DNA from: CAVVJA01 sp963809815
Lineage (GTDB): Bacteria; Actinomycetota; Actinomycetes; Mycobacteriales; Jatrophihabitantaceae
Reading direction: 5' to 3'
Assembly: GCA_963809815.1 (NCBI GenBank)
Contig: CAWELM010000020.1
Span: 1 to 64,000, forward strand
DNA: 64,000 nucleotides
Below the pieces are notes generated by a model. That model saw nothing but the letters and a program-made list of their open reading frames with translations. It did no database searches and was not told the DNA's origin. Position numbers and translations under genes: made by a program. Positions 16,976 through 25,975 of the stretch are shown piece after piece; positions within the stretch are counted from its first letter, which is position 1; the number at the start of each line of letters is the position of its first letter.

Positions 16976-18601
16976 ATGGCGCAAGTTCAGAGTTATGACA
17001 GTGGAATCTCTGAGCTTCCACTGCTCGGCGACACGATCGGCACGAACCTCGATCGGACCGTTGCCCGGTACGCCGACCGCGAGGCGTTGGTGGACGTGGC
17101 ATCCGGTCGCCGCTTCACGTACTCGGAGCTCGCCGGCGAGATAAACGTGATCGCCCTCGGCCTCGTCCAGCTCGGCATCGACAAGGGCGATCGGGTGGGA
17201 ATCTGGGCGCCGAACGTCCCGGAGTGGGTCCTGGTCCAGTACGCGACAGCCAAGATCGGCGCCATCCTGGTGAACATCAATCCGGCGTACCGGACGCACG
17301 AGCTGGAGTACGTGCTCAATCAATCCGGCATCCGAACCCTCATCGCGGTTCCACAGTTCAAGACGTCGGACTACGCGGCGATGATTTCCGAGGTCCGGCC
17401 CCGGTGCCCGGCGGTGCGTGACGTGATCTTGATCGGGCACGCCGAATGGGCCGATCTCATTACCGCCGGGCGAGCGGCCGACCCGGCGCGGCTTGCCGAG
17501 ATCGGGGCCACCCTCAGCTCGGACGACCCGATCAACATCCAATACACCTCAGGCACGACCGGCTTCCCCAAGGGCGCGGTGCTGAGCCATCACAACATCG
17601 TGAACAACGGGTTCTTCGTGGCCGAACTCCAGCAATTGACAGAGCGCGACCGTATTTGCATTCCCGTGCCCTTCTATCACTGCTTCGGCATGGTCATGGG
17701 CAACCTGGGCGCCACGACACACGGTGCCTGTATGGTCATTCCCGCGCCCGCATTCGAGCCGAAAGCAGCCTTGCACGCGGTCCACCAGGAGCGGTGCACG
17801 TCCTTGTATGGCGTACCGACGATGTTCATCGCCGAGCTCTCCGACGCGGACTTCGACAGCTTCGATCTGAGTAGCCTGCGCACCGGAATCATGGCCGGCT
17901 CGCCGTGCCCGGTCGAAGTGATGAAGAAGGTAATCGATCGGATGGGCATGCGAGAGGTGACGATCTGCTACGGGATGACCGAGACATCGCCGGTATCCAC
18001 CCAGACCCGGGTAGGCGACACGCTTGAGCAACGGACCGCCACCACCGGACGCGTGCATCCGCATCTGGAGATCAAGCTTGTCGATGTGCAAACCGGACTC
18101 ACGGTTCCCCGCGGCGACCAGGGCGAGCTGTGCACTCGGGGTTATAGCGTGATGCTCGGATACTGGAACGAGCCCGAGAAGACCGCCGAAGTGATTGACG
18201 TGGCGCGGTGGATGCACACGGGCGACCTGGCGACGATGGACGACGACGGCTACGTGAGCATCACCGGTCGCAGCAAAGACATGGTCATCCGCGGCGGTGA
18301 GAACGTCTACCCGCGCGAAGTCGAGGAGTTCCTCTATACGCACCCGGACATCCTTGACGCCCAGGCGATCGGCGTGCCGGACGAGAAGTACGGTGAAGAG
18401 ATCATGGCCTGGATTCGCATGCGCCCGGGTGCCGAGCCGCTCACCGCGGACTCACTGCGCGCGTACTGCGCCGGGCAGTTGGCCCACTACAAGATCCCCC
18501 GGTATGTGCATATCGTCGATGAGTTCCCCATGACGGTCACAGGCAAGATCCGCAAGGTCGAGATGCGGGCGCGCGCGGTCGAAATCCTCGGCCTCGACTA
18601 A
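16976..18601 (+). CDS. fatty-acyl-CoA synthetase (AMP-binding family)
   Basis: An ANL-superfamily enzyme of ~541 residues. The ATP/AMP motif is YTSGTTGFPKGAVLSHHN near residue 190, the second core motif is CYGMTETSPV, and the adenylate motif is MHTGDLATMDDDGYVSITGRSKDMVIRGGENVYP. The catalytic lysine lies in TVTGKIRKVEMR near the C-terminus. It activates a carboxylic acid, probably a medium- or long-chain fatty acid, to the CoA thioester. It resembles the mycobacterial FadD35 group. The start is unclear: the ATG at 16976 fits family alignment, and a GTG at 16949 is also in frame. Confidence 0.88.
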   Translation: MAQVQSYDSGISELPLLGDTIGTNLDRTVARYADREALVDVASGRRFTYSELAGEINVIALGLVQLGIDKGDRVGIWAPNVPEWVLVQYATAKIGAILVNINPAYRTHELEYVLNQSGIRTLIAVPQFKTSDYAAMISEVRPRCPAVRDVILIGHAEWADLITAGRAADPARLAEIGATLSSDDPINIQYTSGTTGFPKGAVLSHHNIVNNGFFVAELQQLTERDRICIPVPFYHCFGMVMGNLGATTHGACMVIPAPAFEPKAALHAVHQERCTSLYGVPTMFIAELSDADFDSFDLSSLRTGIMAGSPCPVEVMKKVIDRMGMREVTICYGMTETSPVSTQTRVGDTLEQRTATTGRVHPHLEIKLVDVQTGLTVPRGDQGELCTRGYSVMLGYWNEPEKTAEVIDVARWMHTGDLATMDDDGYVSITGRSKDMVIRGGENVYPREVEEFLYTHPDILDAQAIGVPDEKYGEEIMAWIRMRPGAEPLTADSLRAYCAGQLAHYKIPRYVHIVDEFPMTVTGKIRKVEMRARAVEILGLD

Positions 18602-18693
18602 ACCACAACGAATCGCTGCGCGTTTCGCGGCGAGCCTCCGTCGGCTAGGGCATCGCTATTGGCGCGGGTTCTCATTCATCAGCTGAGCATGCG

Positions 18694-19830
18694 CTACCGA
18701 ACGGGCGTCGGTGACAGATCGGCGCACTGCCGATCTCGTTGCCACTCGGCGTTGATCCGTGCGGCTACGGCTCCGGTAGCTGGAACCGGCACGCCGGTGT
18801 CGTCCAAGTGCGCCGGCTCGAAGCGGGAGGCAATCACGCGGCCACCCCGGAAGGTCAGGGTGAGCACTCCGTTGTCGTCCTGTTCGTTGCCAAACGACTC
18901 CCACCACAGATAGTTCGACAGGCCGTAGGCGACGTATGTACCGTCCGACCGCCATCCCGCACCGAGGAGCACGTGGGCGTGGGTGCCGACGACGGCTGTA
19001 GCGCCCGCCGCGGTGAGTTCTTTCGCCCCGGCGGTCTGATCCTCGTTCGGGCAGGTCTGATACTCGGTGCCCCAATGCAGGTACACCACGACTACGTAGC
19101 CGGCCGCCTTCGCCGCTCGGACCGCGTTGATGAGCAGCGGCGAGAACGCGTTCGCGACACCGGGACTGTGGACTCCGGCGGAGAAGTTCGCGAGCGTCTC
19201 GTCGCGGACCTGCGTCGCTGCGAATACGGCAAGACGAACCCCGTTGACGGTCTTCACATACGGTGCGAACGCCTGCGTCGCGTCAGCGCCGATGCCGATC
19301 ACCGGGAATTTCGACGCGGCGATTGCGGCGAGTGTGTCGTGCAGTCCGCCCAGCCCGTAGTCGGCGCCGTGATTGTTCGCCATTGTGGCGAGGTCGACAC
19401 CAGCGTCCCGTAGTGCCGTCAATGCCGTCGGTGGCGCGTGGAACACAAACGACTTGTTCTGCGGTGGAAGGTCCCGGCTGGTGATCGCGGTCTCGAGGTT
19501 GACCATGGTCAGATCCGCTTTGCTCAGGACCCCGGCGGCGACCCCGAACGCCGTGGCCGGGTTTTGGGCCAGCCTGGTGGCCGTTCGCTTGGCGAAGTTG
19601 ACATCACCGGCGAACGCGAACGTGAATTGTCCGGTCGGCCGGACCGGAACCGCCGGACGTTGCGCAGACGTCGACGGGCTGGTGGATGGCTGAACGAGTC
19701 CGGCGGCGGCCGTAGCCGAGGGGGCCGCGGAACGTGGCGGTGGAGTCGACCCACTGGAGCAGGCGGTGAGCGCGACGACGGACGCCAGGGCGGCGGCGGC
19801 AGCGCGGGCGGGCCAGGTTCGAGGGTGCAT
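18694..19830 (-). CDS. CapA-family metallophosphatase-like lipoprotein
   Basis: 378 residues with a lipoprotein signal ending LTAC (lipobox cysteine near residue 24), a Ser/Pro/Ala-rich linker, then a PGA_cap domain. Visible metal-site motifs are FAFAGDVNFA, VNLETAIT, MANNHGADYG, YLHWGTEY and VGTHAHVLLGAG. The family is related to CapA of poly-gamma-glutamate synthesis and has a calcineurin-like fold. No capB or capC is nearby, so capsule synthesis is not supported. It sits outside the cytoplasm as a lipoprotein. Confidence 0.85.
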   Translation of the reverse strand: MHPRTWPARAAAAALASVVALTACSSGSTPPPRSAAPSATAAAGLVQPSTSPSTSAQRPAVPVRPTGQFTFAFAGDVNFAKRTATRLAQNPATAFGVAAGVLSKADLTMVNLETAITSRDLPPQNKSFVFHAPPTALTALRDAGVDLATMANNHGADYGLGGLHDTLAAIAASKFPVIGIGADATQAFAPYVKTVNGVRLAVFAATQVRDETLANFSAGVHSPGVANAFSPLLINAVRAAKAAGYVVVVYLHWGTEYQTCPNEDQTAGAKELTAAGATAVVGTHAHVLLGAGWRSDGTYVAYGLSNYLWWESFGNEQDDNGVLTLTFRGGRVIASRFEPAHLDDTGVPVPATGAVAARINAEWQRDRQCADLSPTPVR

Positions 19831-19899
19831 CAGCAGCTATCCGACCACAACGCGCCAAGAGGCGGTGAACGACCCACCGCCGGCTGCGACGATGAGGAC

Positions 19900-20292
19900 A
19901 TGACAGGCGAGCGGAACGTACTCGGTGATGACCTCGAACCATGTGGCATTGACCCGGTCACCGGCTTCTACCGCGACGGGAACTGTGCAACCGGCCCGGA
20001 GGATCTCGGCAGCCACACGGTGTGCACGGTGGTGACCGCGGAGTTCTTGCGCTTCCAGGCCGAGACCGGCAACGACCTGATCACTCCACGACCCGAATAC
20101 GCCTTCCCTGGCCTGCGGCCCGGTGACCGGTGGTGCGTCGTCGCTGCTCGGTGGCGACTGGCCTACGACGCGGGCATGGCGGCCCCGGTGGTGCTTGCCG
20201 CGACTCACGAGCGATCCCTGGACGTCGTGCCGCTCGATGCGCTGCGTGAGTTCGCCGTGGACGTACCCAGCGACCCTGGCTCACTGCTGTGA
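19900..20292 (+). CDS. DUF2237 family protein
   Basis: 130 residues beginning MTGERNVLGDDLEPCGIDPVTGFYRDG, with CATGPEDLGSHTVCTVVTAEFL and GDRWCVVAARW, the conserved blocks of DUF2237. The conserved cysteines are C15, C29 and C41, plus one in RWCV. The function is unknown. The open frame continues upstream into the antisense of the CapA gene, so I place the start at the ATG at 19900, preceded by GAGGA. Confidence 0.85.
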   Translation: MTGERNVLGDDLEPCGIDPVTGFYRDGNCATGPEDLGSHTVCTVVTAEFLRFQAETGNDLITPRPEYAFPGLRPGDRWCVVAARWRLAYDAGMAAPVVLAATHERSLDVVPLDALREFAVDVPSDPGSLL

Positions 20293-20390
20293 TCGAAGGC
20301 CGGGATAAGCCGGCGGGACGGCGCTACCTCGGCCGGTAGTGGCCACTAACATCGACCGTCGACAGCGCACTGACCGATCAGGAGACCACC

Positions 20391-22430
20391 GTGTCCGCCA
20401 TCTCACCCGCCGCACCCGACATCGCGACCGTCAAGGTCGCCTCGGGCACGGCGGCGACGGATGCTCTGGCGGCCGCGGGAGTTTCCCCCAACGATGCTGT
20501 GGTCGTCCGCGATCTTGCCTCGGGTCGGCTTCGTGATCTGGCTTGGGTGCCTGACGCTGACGTCGAGGTCGAGCCGGTCAGCCCACGATCGCCCGACGGC
20601 CTCGCGGTACTGCGGCACTCCACCGCGCACGTGCTTGCGCAAGCGGTCCAAGCGCTGTACCCCGGCACCCTCCTTGGGATCGGTCCACCGATTGAGAACG
20701 GGTTCTACTACGACTTCCTGCCGTCCCGCCCGTTCACACCGGAGGACCTCGCAGCCATCGAAAAGAAGATGGCGGAGATCATCAAAGCCGGGCAGCGTTT
20801 CGTCCGCCGCCCGATCACCGACGACGAAGCCCGAATCGAACTCGCCGACGAGCCATTCAAGCTCGAATTGATCGATCTCAAAGGCTCTGCGCTCCCCGAC
20901 GAGGCCGCGGTGGAAGTCGGTAGCAATGGTCTGACCATGTACGACAACGTTGACGCTCGGACCGGTGAACGGGTCTGGACCGACTTGTGCCGCGGCCCGC
21001 ACCTGCCGACCACCCGCCGCATACCAGCGTTCACGCTGATGAGAACCGCGGCGGCGTATTGGCGCGGGAGCGAGAAGAACCCCCAGCTGCAGCGGATCTA
21101 CGGCACAGCGTGGGCGTCCCGGGATGACCTGAAGGCCTATCTCGCCCAGCTCGAGGAGGCCGCGAAGCGGGACCACCGCAAGATCGGCACCGAGCTCGAC
21201 CTGTTCAGCTTCCCCGACGAGATCGGCCCAGGACTCGCCGTCTTCCACCCGAAGGGCGGGGTCCTGCGCAAGGAGATGGAGGACTACGCGCGCCGTCGGC
21301 ACGAAGAGGAGGGGTACGAGTTCGTCTTCACCCCACATATCACGAAGGGCGTGCTCTTCGAGATTTCGAAGCACCTGGAGTGGTACGCCGAGTCGATGTA
21401 TCCGCCGATGCACCTCGACGCCGAGGTCGGGCCTGACGGCGAGCTGCGCAAGCAGGGCCAGGACTACTACCTAAAGCCGATGAACTGCCCCATGCACTGC
21501 CTGATCTACCGAGCGCGCGGCCGGTCATATCGCGAGTTGCCGCTGCGCCTGTTCGAGTTCGGCTCGGTCTATCGGTACGAGAAGTCCGGAGTGGTGCACG
21601 GCTTGACCCGGGTGCGTGGAATGACGCAGGACGACGCGCACATCTACTGTGCGCCCGAGCAGTTGCGCGACGAGCTCCGATCGCTGCTGAATTTTGTCCT
21701 GGGCCTGCTCCGCGACTACGGACTTGAGGACTTCTACCTCGAACTCTCGACCAAAGATCCGGAGAAGTTCGTCGGTCGGGACGAAGACTGGGAGGTGGCA
21801 ACCGAGACATTGGCCGAGGTCGCCGCCGAGTCAGGACTTGACCTCGTTCCGGATCCGGGAGGCGCCGCGTTCTACGGACCGAAGATCTCGGTCCAGGCGC
21901 GGGACGCCATCGGCCGGGCGTGGCAGATGTCGACCATTCAGCTGGATTTCAACCTGCCCGAGCTATTCGAGCTCGAGTATCAGGGGTCCGACGGAGAACG
22001 GCACCGGCCGGTCATGATCCATCGAGCCTTGTTCGGTTCGATCGAGCGATTCATAGCCGTCCTGACGGAGCACTATGCCGGGGCGTTCCCGGCCTGGCTG
22101 GCACCCGTCCAGGTCGTGCTCATCCCGGTGACCGATCAGCAGGTGCCGTATCTCCAGGGCGTCGCGGCCAAGCTCGCCGATCGTGGCGTCCGCGCTGAGG
22201 TGGACGAGTCCGACGACCGGATGCAAAAGAAGATCCGCACCGCGCAACGGGAAAAGGTGCCATTCATGCTCATTGCCGGCGCCACCGACGAGGAAGCCGG
22301 AGCGGTGTCGTTCCGCTATCGCGACGGCGAGCAACGCAACGGCGTCGACGTCGATGCGGCGGTCGAGGAGGTCGTCGAATTCATCGCCCGTCGAGTGAAC
22401 ACATCACCGACGGCCGCCGACTTCTCGTGA
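20391..22430 (+). CDS. thrS: threonine--tRNA ligase
   Basis: Full length, 679 residues. An N-terminal TGS-like domain covers about residues 1-70. A second additional (editing-like) domain follows, with STAHVLAQAV (HxxxH) and TDLCRGPHLP. The class II core has NCPMHCLIY, the motif 2 region VRGMTQDDAHIYC and motif 3 near MIHRALFGSIERF, then an anticodon-binding domain beginning around PVQVVLIPVTD. It charges tRNA-Thr in the cytoplasm. The GTG start has AGGAGA about ten bases upstream. Its stop overlaps the start of the HIT gene. I see no T-box in the 98-base leader. Confidence 0.96.
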   Translation: MSAISPAAPDIATVKVASGTAATDALAAAGVSPNDAVVVRDLASGRLRDLAWVPDADVEVEPVSPRSPDGLAVLRHSTAHVLAQAVQALYPGTLLGIGPPIENGFYYDFLPSRPFTPEDLAAIEKKMAEIIKAGQRFVRRPITDDEARIELADEPFKLELIDLKGSALPDEAAVEVGSNGLTMYDNVDARTGERVWTDLCRGPHLPTTRRIPAFTLMRTAAAYWRGSEKNPQLQRIYGTAWASRDDLKAYLAQLEEAAKRDHRKIGTELDLFSFPDEIGPGLAVFHPKGGVLRKEMEDYARRRHEEEGYEFVFTPHITKGVLFEISKHLEWYAESMYPPMHLDAEVGPDGELRKQGQDYYLKPMNCPMHCLIYRARGRSYRELPLRLFEFGSVYRYEKSGVVHGLTRVRGMTQDDAHIYCAPEQLRDELRSLLNFVLGLLRDYGLEDFYLELSTKDPEKFVGRDEDWEVATETLAEVAAESGLDLVPDPGGAAFYGPKISVQARDAIGRAWQMSTIQLDFNLPELFELEYQGSDGERHRPVMIHRALFGSIERFIAVLTEHYAGAFPAWLAPVQVVLIPVTDQQVPYLQGVAAKLADRGVRAEVDESDDRMQKKIRTAQREKVPFMLIAGATDEEAGAVSFRYRDGEQRNGVDVDAAVEEVVEFIARRVNTSPTAADFS

Positions 22431-22981
22431 CCGAACCCGAGCTGCGTCCGGCTACGGATTACGCCCGCGAGCCGGACGCCTTCGGCCGACTGTGGACGCC
22501 ACATCGGATGGCCTACATCCTTGGCGAGGGCAAGCCGCCGGATGCCGATGCCGGCGCGGAATGCCCGTTCTGCCGGGCCCCGACGTTGTCCGACGAGGAC
22601 GGCCTCATCGTCGCCCGCGGACAGCTCGGCTATGCGGTCTTGAACCTCTATCCCTACAACTCGGGCCATTTGATGTCGGTGCCATATCGCCACGTCGCCG
22701 ACTACACCGACCTGACCCCGGACGAGGTGAGCGAGGTCGCGAACATCACTCGCACCGCAATGCGAGTGTTGCGCGCCGTGGCTGGCCCACACGGCTTCAA
22801 CATCGGCCTGAACCAAGGCACAGTGGCGGGCGCCGGGATCGCCGGGCACCTGCATCAGCACGTGGTGCCGCGGTGGGGCGGCGACACCAACTTCGTCCCC
22901 GTGGTGGCCCACACCCGCGTATTGCCGCAGTTGCTGTCCGAGACGAGGCGGTTGCTCGCTGACGGATGGGCGTCCGCCTAG
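22427..22981 (+). CDS. HIT family hydrolase (AP4A phosphorylase-like)
   Basis: 184 residues, translationally coupled to thrS by a GTGA overlap. The histidine triad is HLHQHVVPRW near residue 142, preceded by HGFNIGLNQG and YNSGHLMSVPYRH. A CPFC pair near residue 45 suggests a metal or structural site. The thrS-HIT pairing is known in Mycobacterium (Rv2614c-Rv2613c), where the HIT protein cleaves diadenosine tetraphosphate, a side product of aminoacyl-tRNA synthetases. That activity is inferred here. Confidence 0.92.
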   Translation: MTEPELRPATDYAREPDAFGRLWTPHRMAYILGEGKPPDADAGAECPFCRAPTLSDEDGLIVARGQLGYAVLNLYPYNSGHLMSVPYRHVADYTDLTPDEVSEVANITRTAMRVLRAVAGPHGFNIGLNQGTVAGAGIAGHLHQHVVPRWGGDTNFVPVVAHTRVLPQLLSETRRLLADGWASA

Positions 22982-23069
22982 CGCTCGTCATTGGGCGAGA
23001 TGGGCCCAGACGAGATACAGTGCTCAGCTGTCACGCTCAGTGCCCACGTCGGGCCGGCCCAGGATACGT

Positions 23070-24911
23070 ATGCGTCTTCGTAAGGCAGCGTCCCTGGCGG
23101 CGGCTGTGGTGCTCTCAACGGGTCTTGTGGCGGCTGTGGGTCAGTCCGCGGCGGCTGCGACGGGGGAGTCCGCGGTGTCGTCCGCCCGGTCTCGGCTGCC
23201 CGCGCGGCCAGAACCACCGGCGCGCCTTCCCCCGGATCGACTACCCACGAATGCGCCGCCACCGACGCCCTCCGGACCGCGGATCCCGCACCTCGACCCG
23301 TCGCTGCAACGCCCAGGACGCCCGGCCAGCGAACTCGTCCACGTCCGAATCCGAGGTGTGGCTGCCCAAGCCGTCGACGCCGTGCGGCACGCGGGTGGTC
23401 GGGTTCTCGCGCGAGTGGCCGGCGAGGTCAGCGCCACCGTGCCGCGGTCGGCCCTCACCGCTCTTGCCGGCAGCGCAGGAGTCAGCGACGTGGCGCCCGC
23501 TGTGGAGGCCGTGCCGGACGTTGTCTCCGAAGGTGTGGCGAAATCCGGGGCAAGCACCTGGCTCAATGCGACCCCCGCTACGACCGGCGCGGGTGTGACG
23601 GTTGCCATCGTGGACACCGGCTTCGGAAATCTCAGCGCCGAAGTCGCCGCCGGAGCCCTGCCGGCGGGCACGACGGTGAGCCCGCTGAACAACGGATGCT
23701 CCAACGTCAACAACACCGAGCACGGCACCGCAGTCGCCGAGATCGTCCACCAGATGGCACCCAGCGCGAAGCTGCAGCTCTACTGCATCGGCGATACGAC
23801 AGGGTTCCGGCAGGCCGAACAAGACATAGTCAGCCGCGGCATCCCGATTGTGAACAGTTCCCTGAGCTTCCCCGGCGACAGCCGGGGTGACGGCTCCGGC
23901 GACGCGACCTCAGCGGCCGCGACCGTCCAGGCCGCCCGCAAGGCCGGGGTGCTCTGGATCGCATCCGCTGGCAACAATGGTCAGGATCACTGGAGCGGGA
24001 CATTCGCCGATAGTGATCGCGATGGTTATACCGACCTCAACGGGACGACGTCGACCAACGAGTCAGACGCGGTGGTGGTCCCACCTGGGCAGAGCGGAAC
24101 CGCATATCTGAGCTGGGATCAATGGCCTCAATCGTCGGCGCCGGTGACCCTCGTGGCTACCCCGTACAAGTGCGACCCGTCCGGATGCCAGACCTCGCTG
24201 GTTCTGACCGCCTGTCCGGTCCCGAACTCGTGTTCCGTCGCCCAGCCATCCGGATCGCGTCCGGTGCTGTCGCTCAACTTGCCGAACAACACGACCTCGA
24301 ACAACTTCGAATGGGTCATTCAGGTCAAGCAGGGCAGTGGGACGCCAGCGGTGCGCTATGACCTGACCTACTACCGTGACGTCGGTCCATCGTTGCTATC
24401 GGTCAGCAACAGCTCGAGAGCGGCCGCCGGGAGCGTCGACTCTCCGGCCTCGTCGCCGTACGCACTGGCAGTGGGCGCCGCCAACGTCTCGAACAACTCG
24501 CTCGAGCCTTACAGCTCTCAGGGCCCTACCATCGACCGGCGGGTGAAGCCGGACATCACTGGCTTCGACAATGTGTCGACCAGTCTTGACCAGTTCAGTA
24601 GCTTCTCCGGAACGTCGGCCGGAGCCCCGCACGTCGCCGGGGCGGCAGCGTTGATCAAGTCGGCCAACTCGAACCTCGACGCTGCTCAACTGCAGGCGCA
24701 ACTCGAGAGCCGGGCGACGGGGATTGCCGCGGGCGCCCCGCCGACCAATCAGTTGGGTCATGGGCTGTTGGCGCTCGGTTCCCGTCCGCCAGTTACCGCG
24801 CCGGCCGGCAACAGCTACCTGCCGTTGTCCACGCCGAGCCGAGTCTTCGACTCCCGCACTCGGTCCGGCGGAAGCCGCTCGGCACCGGAGAGCAAGTCAC
24901 GGTTCCTCTGA
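23070..24911 (+). CDS. secreted subtilisin-like serine protease (S8), C-terminal tail frame-broken
   Basis: The frame opens with a signal peptide (MRLRKAASLAAAVVLSTGLVAAV). I chose the ATG at 23070, with AGGA five bases upstream, over the GTG at 23040. A Pro/Arg-rich linker and a propeptide-like region come before the S8 domain. The catalytic triad is Asp182 (IVDTGF), His218 (EHGTAVAEI) and Ser516 (SGTSAGAPHVAG). The oxyanion Asn lies in ASAGNNG. The His-Ser distance, near 300 residues, is much longer than in classical subtilisin because of a beta-rich, Cys-containing insertion. The frame breaks near 24870, just after the first PSRVFDSRTRSGG repeat motif, so this product probably lacks its wall or surface domain. 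Confidence 0.88.
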   Translation: MRLRKAASLAAAVVLSTGLVAAVGQSAAAATGESAVSSARSRLPARPEPPARLPPDRLPTNAPPPTPSGPRIPHLDPSLQRPGRPASELVHVRIRGVAAQAVDAVRHAGGRVLARVAGEVSATVPRSALTALAGSAGVSDVAPAVEAVPDVVSEGVAKSGASTWLNATPATTGAGVTVAIVDTGFGNLSAEVAAGALPAGTTVSPLNNGCSNVNNTEHGTAVAEIVHQMAPSAKLQLYCIGDTTGFRQAEQDIVSRGIPIVNSSLSFPGDSRGDGSGDATSAAATVQAARKAGVLWIASAGNNGQDHWSGTFADSDRDGYTDLNGTTSTNESDAVVVPPGQSGTAYLSWDQWPQSSAPVTLVATPYKCDPSGCQTSLVLTACPVPNSCSVAQPSGSRPVLSLNLPNNTTSNNFEWVIQVKQGSGTPAVRYDLTYYRDVGPSLLSVSNSSRAAAGSVDSPASSPYALAVGAANVSNNSLEPYSSQGPTIDRRVKPDITGFDNVSTSLDQFSSFSGTSAGAPHVAGAAALIKSANSNLDAAQLQAQLESRATGIAAGAPPTNQLGHGLLALGSRPPVTAPAGNSYLPLSTPSRVFDSRTRSGGSRSAPESKSRFL

Positions 24912-25906
24912 CCGGCGCGCCCGCCGGCGCGACGGCGGTCGCCCTGAATCTCGCCGGCACCGGCGCGACCGGCAGCACCTACCTGAGCGTCTTCCCGAGC
25001 ACGGATCCGGGGACTTCGACGCTCAACCTCAGCACGGTCGATTCCACGGCAGCGGTCTTCACGATCGTCCCGATCGGGCCGAACAACACCATCCAGCTGC
25101 GCAATGCGGGCGCCTCGACGCATGCATTCATCGACGTTCTGGGCTACTTCGCGCCGAGCGGCACGCTTGGCTACACGGCAACGAGCCGACGCGAATTCTT
25201 GATACGCGCCAGAAGTCCGGGCACTCGGGTGGCGGCCGGCGCAACCGTATCGGTGACGGCACCGAGCAGCGTGCCAAGCTCGGCGAAGGCCCTTGTCGTC
25301 AACGTGACAGCAACGAACGAGACCGGCGTCGGGCTACCTTGCCCTGTCTCCGGACGGTTCGAAGACCACCTCGACGCTCAACTATTCGTCGGTGAGGACG
25401 CGCGCCAATTCGAACATCGTCGTGCTGAACAGCAGCCGCCAGTTCAAGATCTACAACAGCGGGTCGGCGACGCACGTCATCGTCGACCTCGTCGGCTATC
25501 TGACCACATCAACCACGGGCCGGTTCGTCCCGCTCACGCCGGTGCGAATCGTCGACACCGGTAGCGGCAACGGCGGCCGCTACGCACCATTGGGCGGCGC
25601 GGCCACGATGACGGTCACCGGAAGCGGGATCTATCGACGTTCCTTACCCGGCGGCGGCCGTGATGGTCGGCGTGGTGCCGGTGCCGTCAGCGAGCACGCC
25701 TGACGGATTACCTGACCATCTACCCGTCGAGCCCGCGGCCGAATACGTCGAGCGTGAACTTCAGCGGCGGTCGACTGGTGTCAAACGGCGTGATCATGAA
25801 TCTCGCCGCCGCGCCGAGCAACGGCCCGCCGAAACGTCGCAGGTCTACAACGCGGCGCGGCACCGTGGACATCGTGATGGATCTGTTCGGCTATTTCTTG
25901 AAGTAG
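24870..25906 (+). pseudogene. frameshifted C-terminal repeat region of the S8 protease
   Basis: After 24870 homology to the same protein continues but moves between frames. KPLGTGEQVTVPLTGAP and AFIDVLGYFAPSG are in frame 2. ILDTRQKSG is in frame 1, near 25190. TRVAAGATVSV is in frame 2 again. GYLALSPDGSKTTSTLNYSS to VDLVGYLTTS is in frame 3, from 25332. VPYPAAAVMVGV is in frame 1, near 25633. YLTIYPSSPRPNTSSVNFS to LFGYFLK is in frame 2, ending at a TAG at 25904-25906. These are ~130-residue repeats with PxRxxDTR and DxxGYF motifs known from actinobacterial secreted proteins. At least six single-base indels are implied. Confidence 0.75.
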
Positions 25907-25975
25907 CGCCGGCCGAGTGCGGGGCCACGAAGTCATACATATGGCCGAATAGCGCCAGCCGATAACGTCTCCGCC

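Noticed and set aside
20293..20390. T-box or other riboswitch before thrS
   Set aside because: The leader is under 100 bases and I see neither a specifier stem nor the T-box antiterminator sequence.
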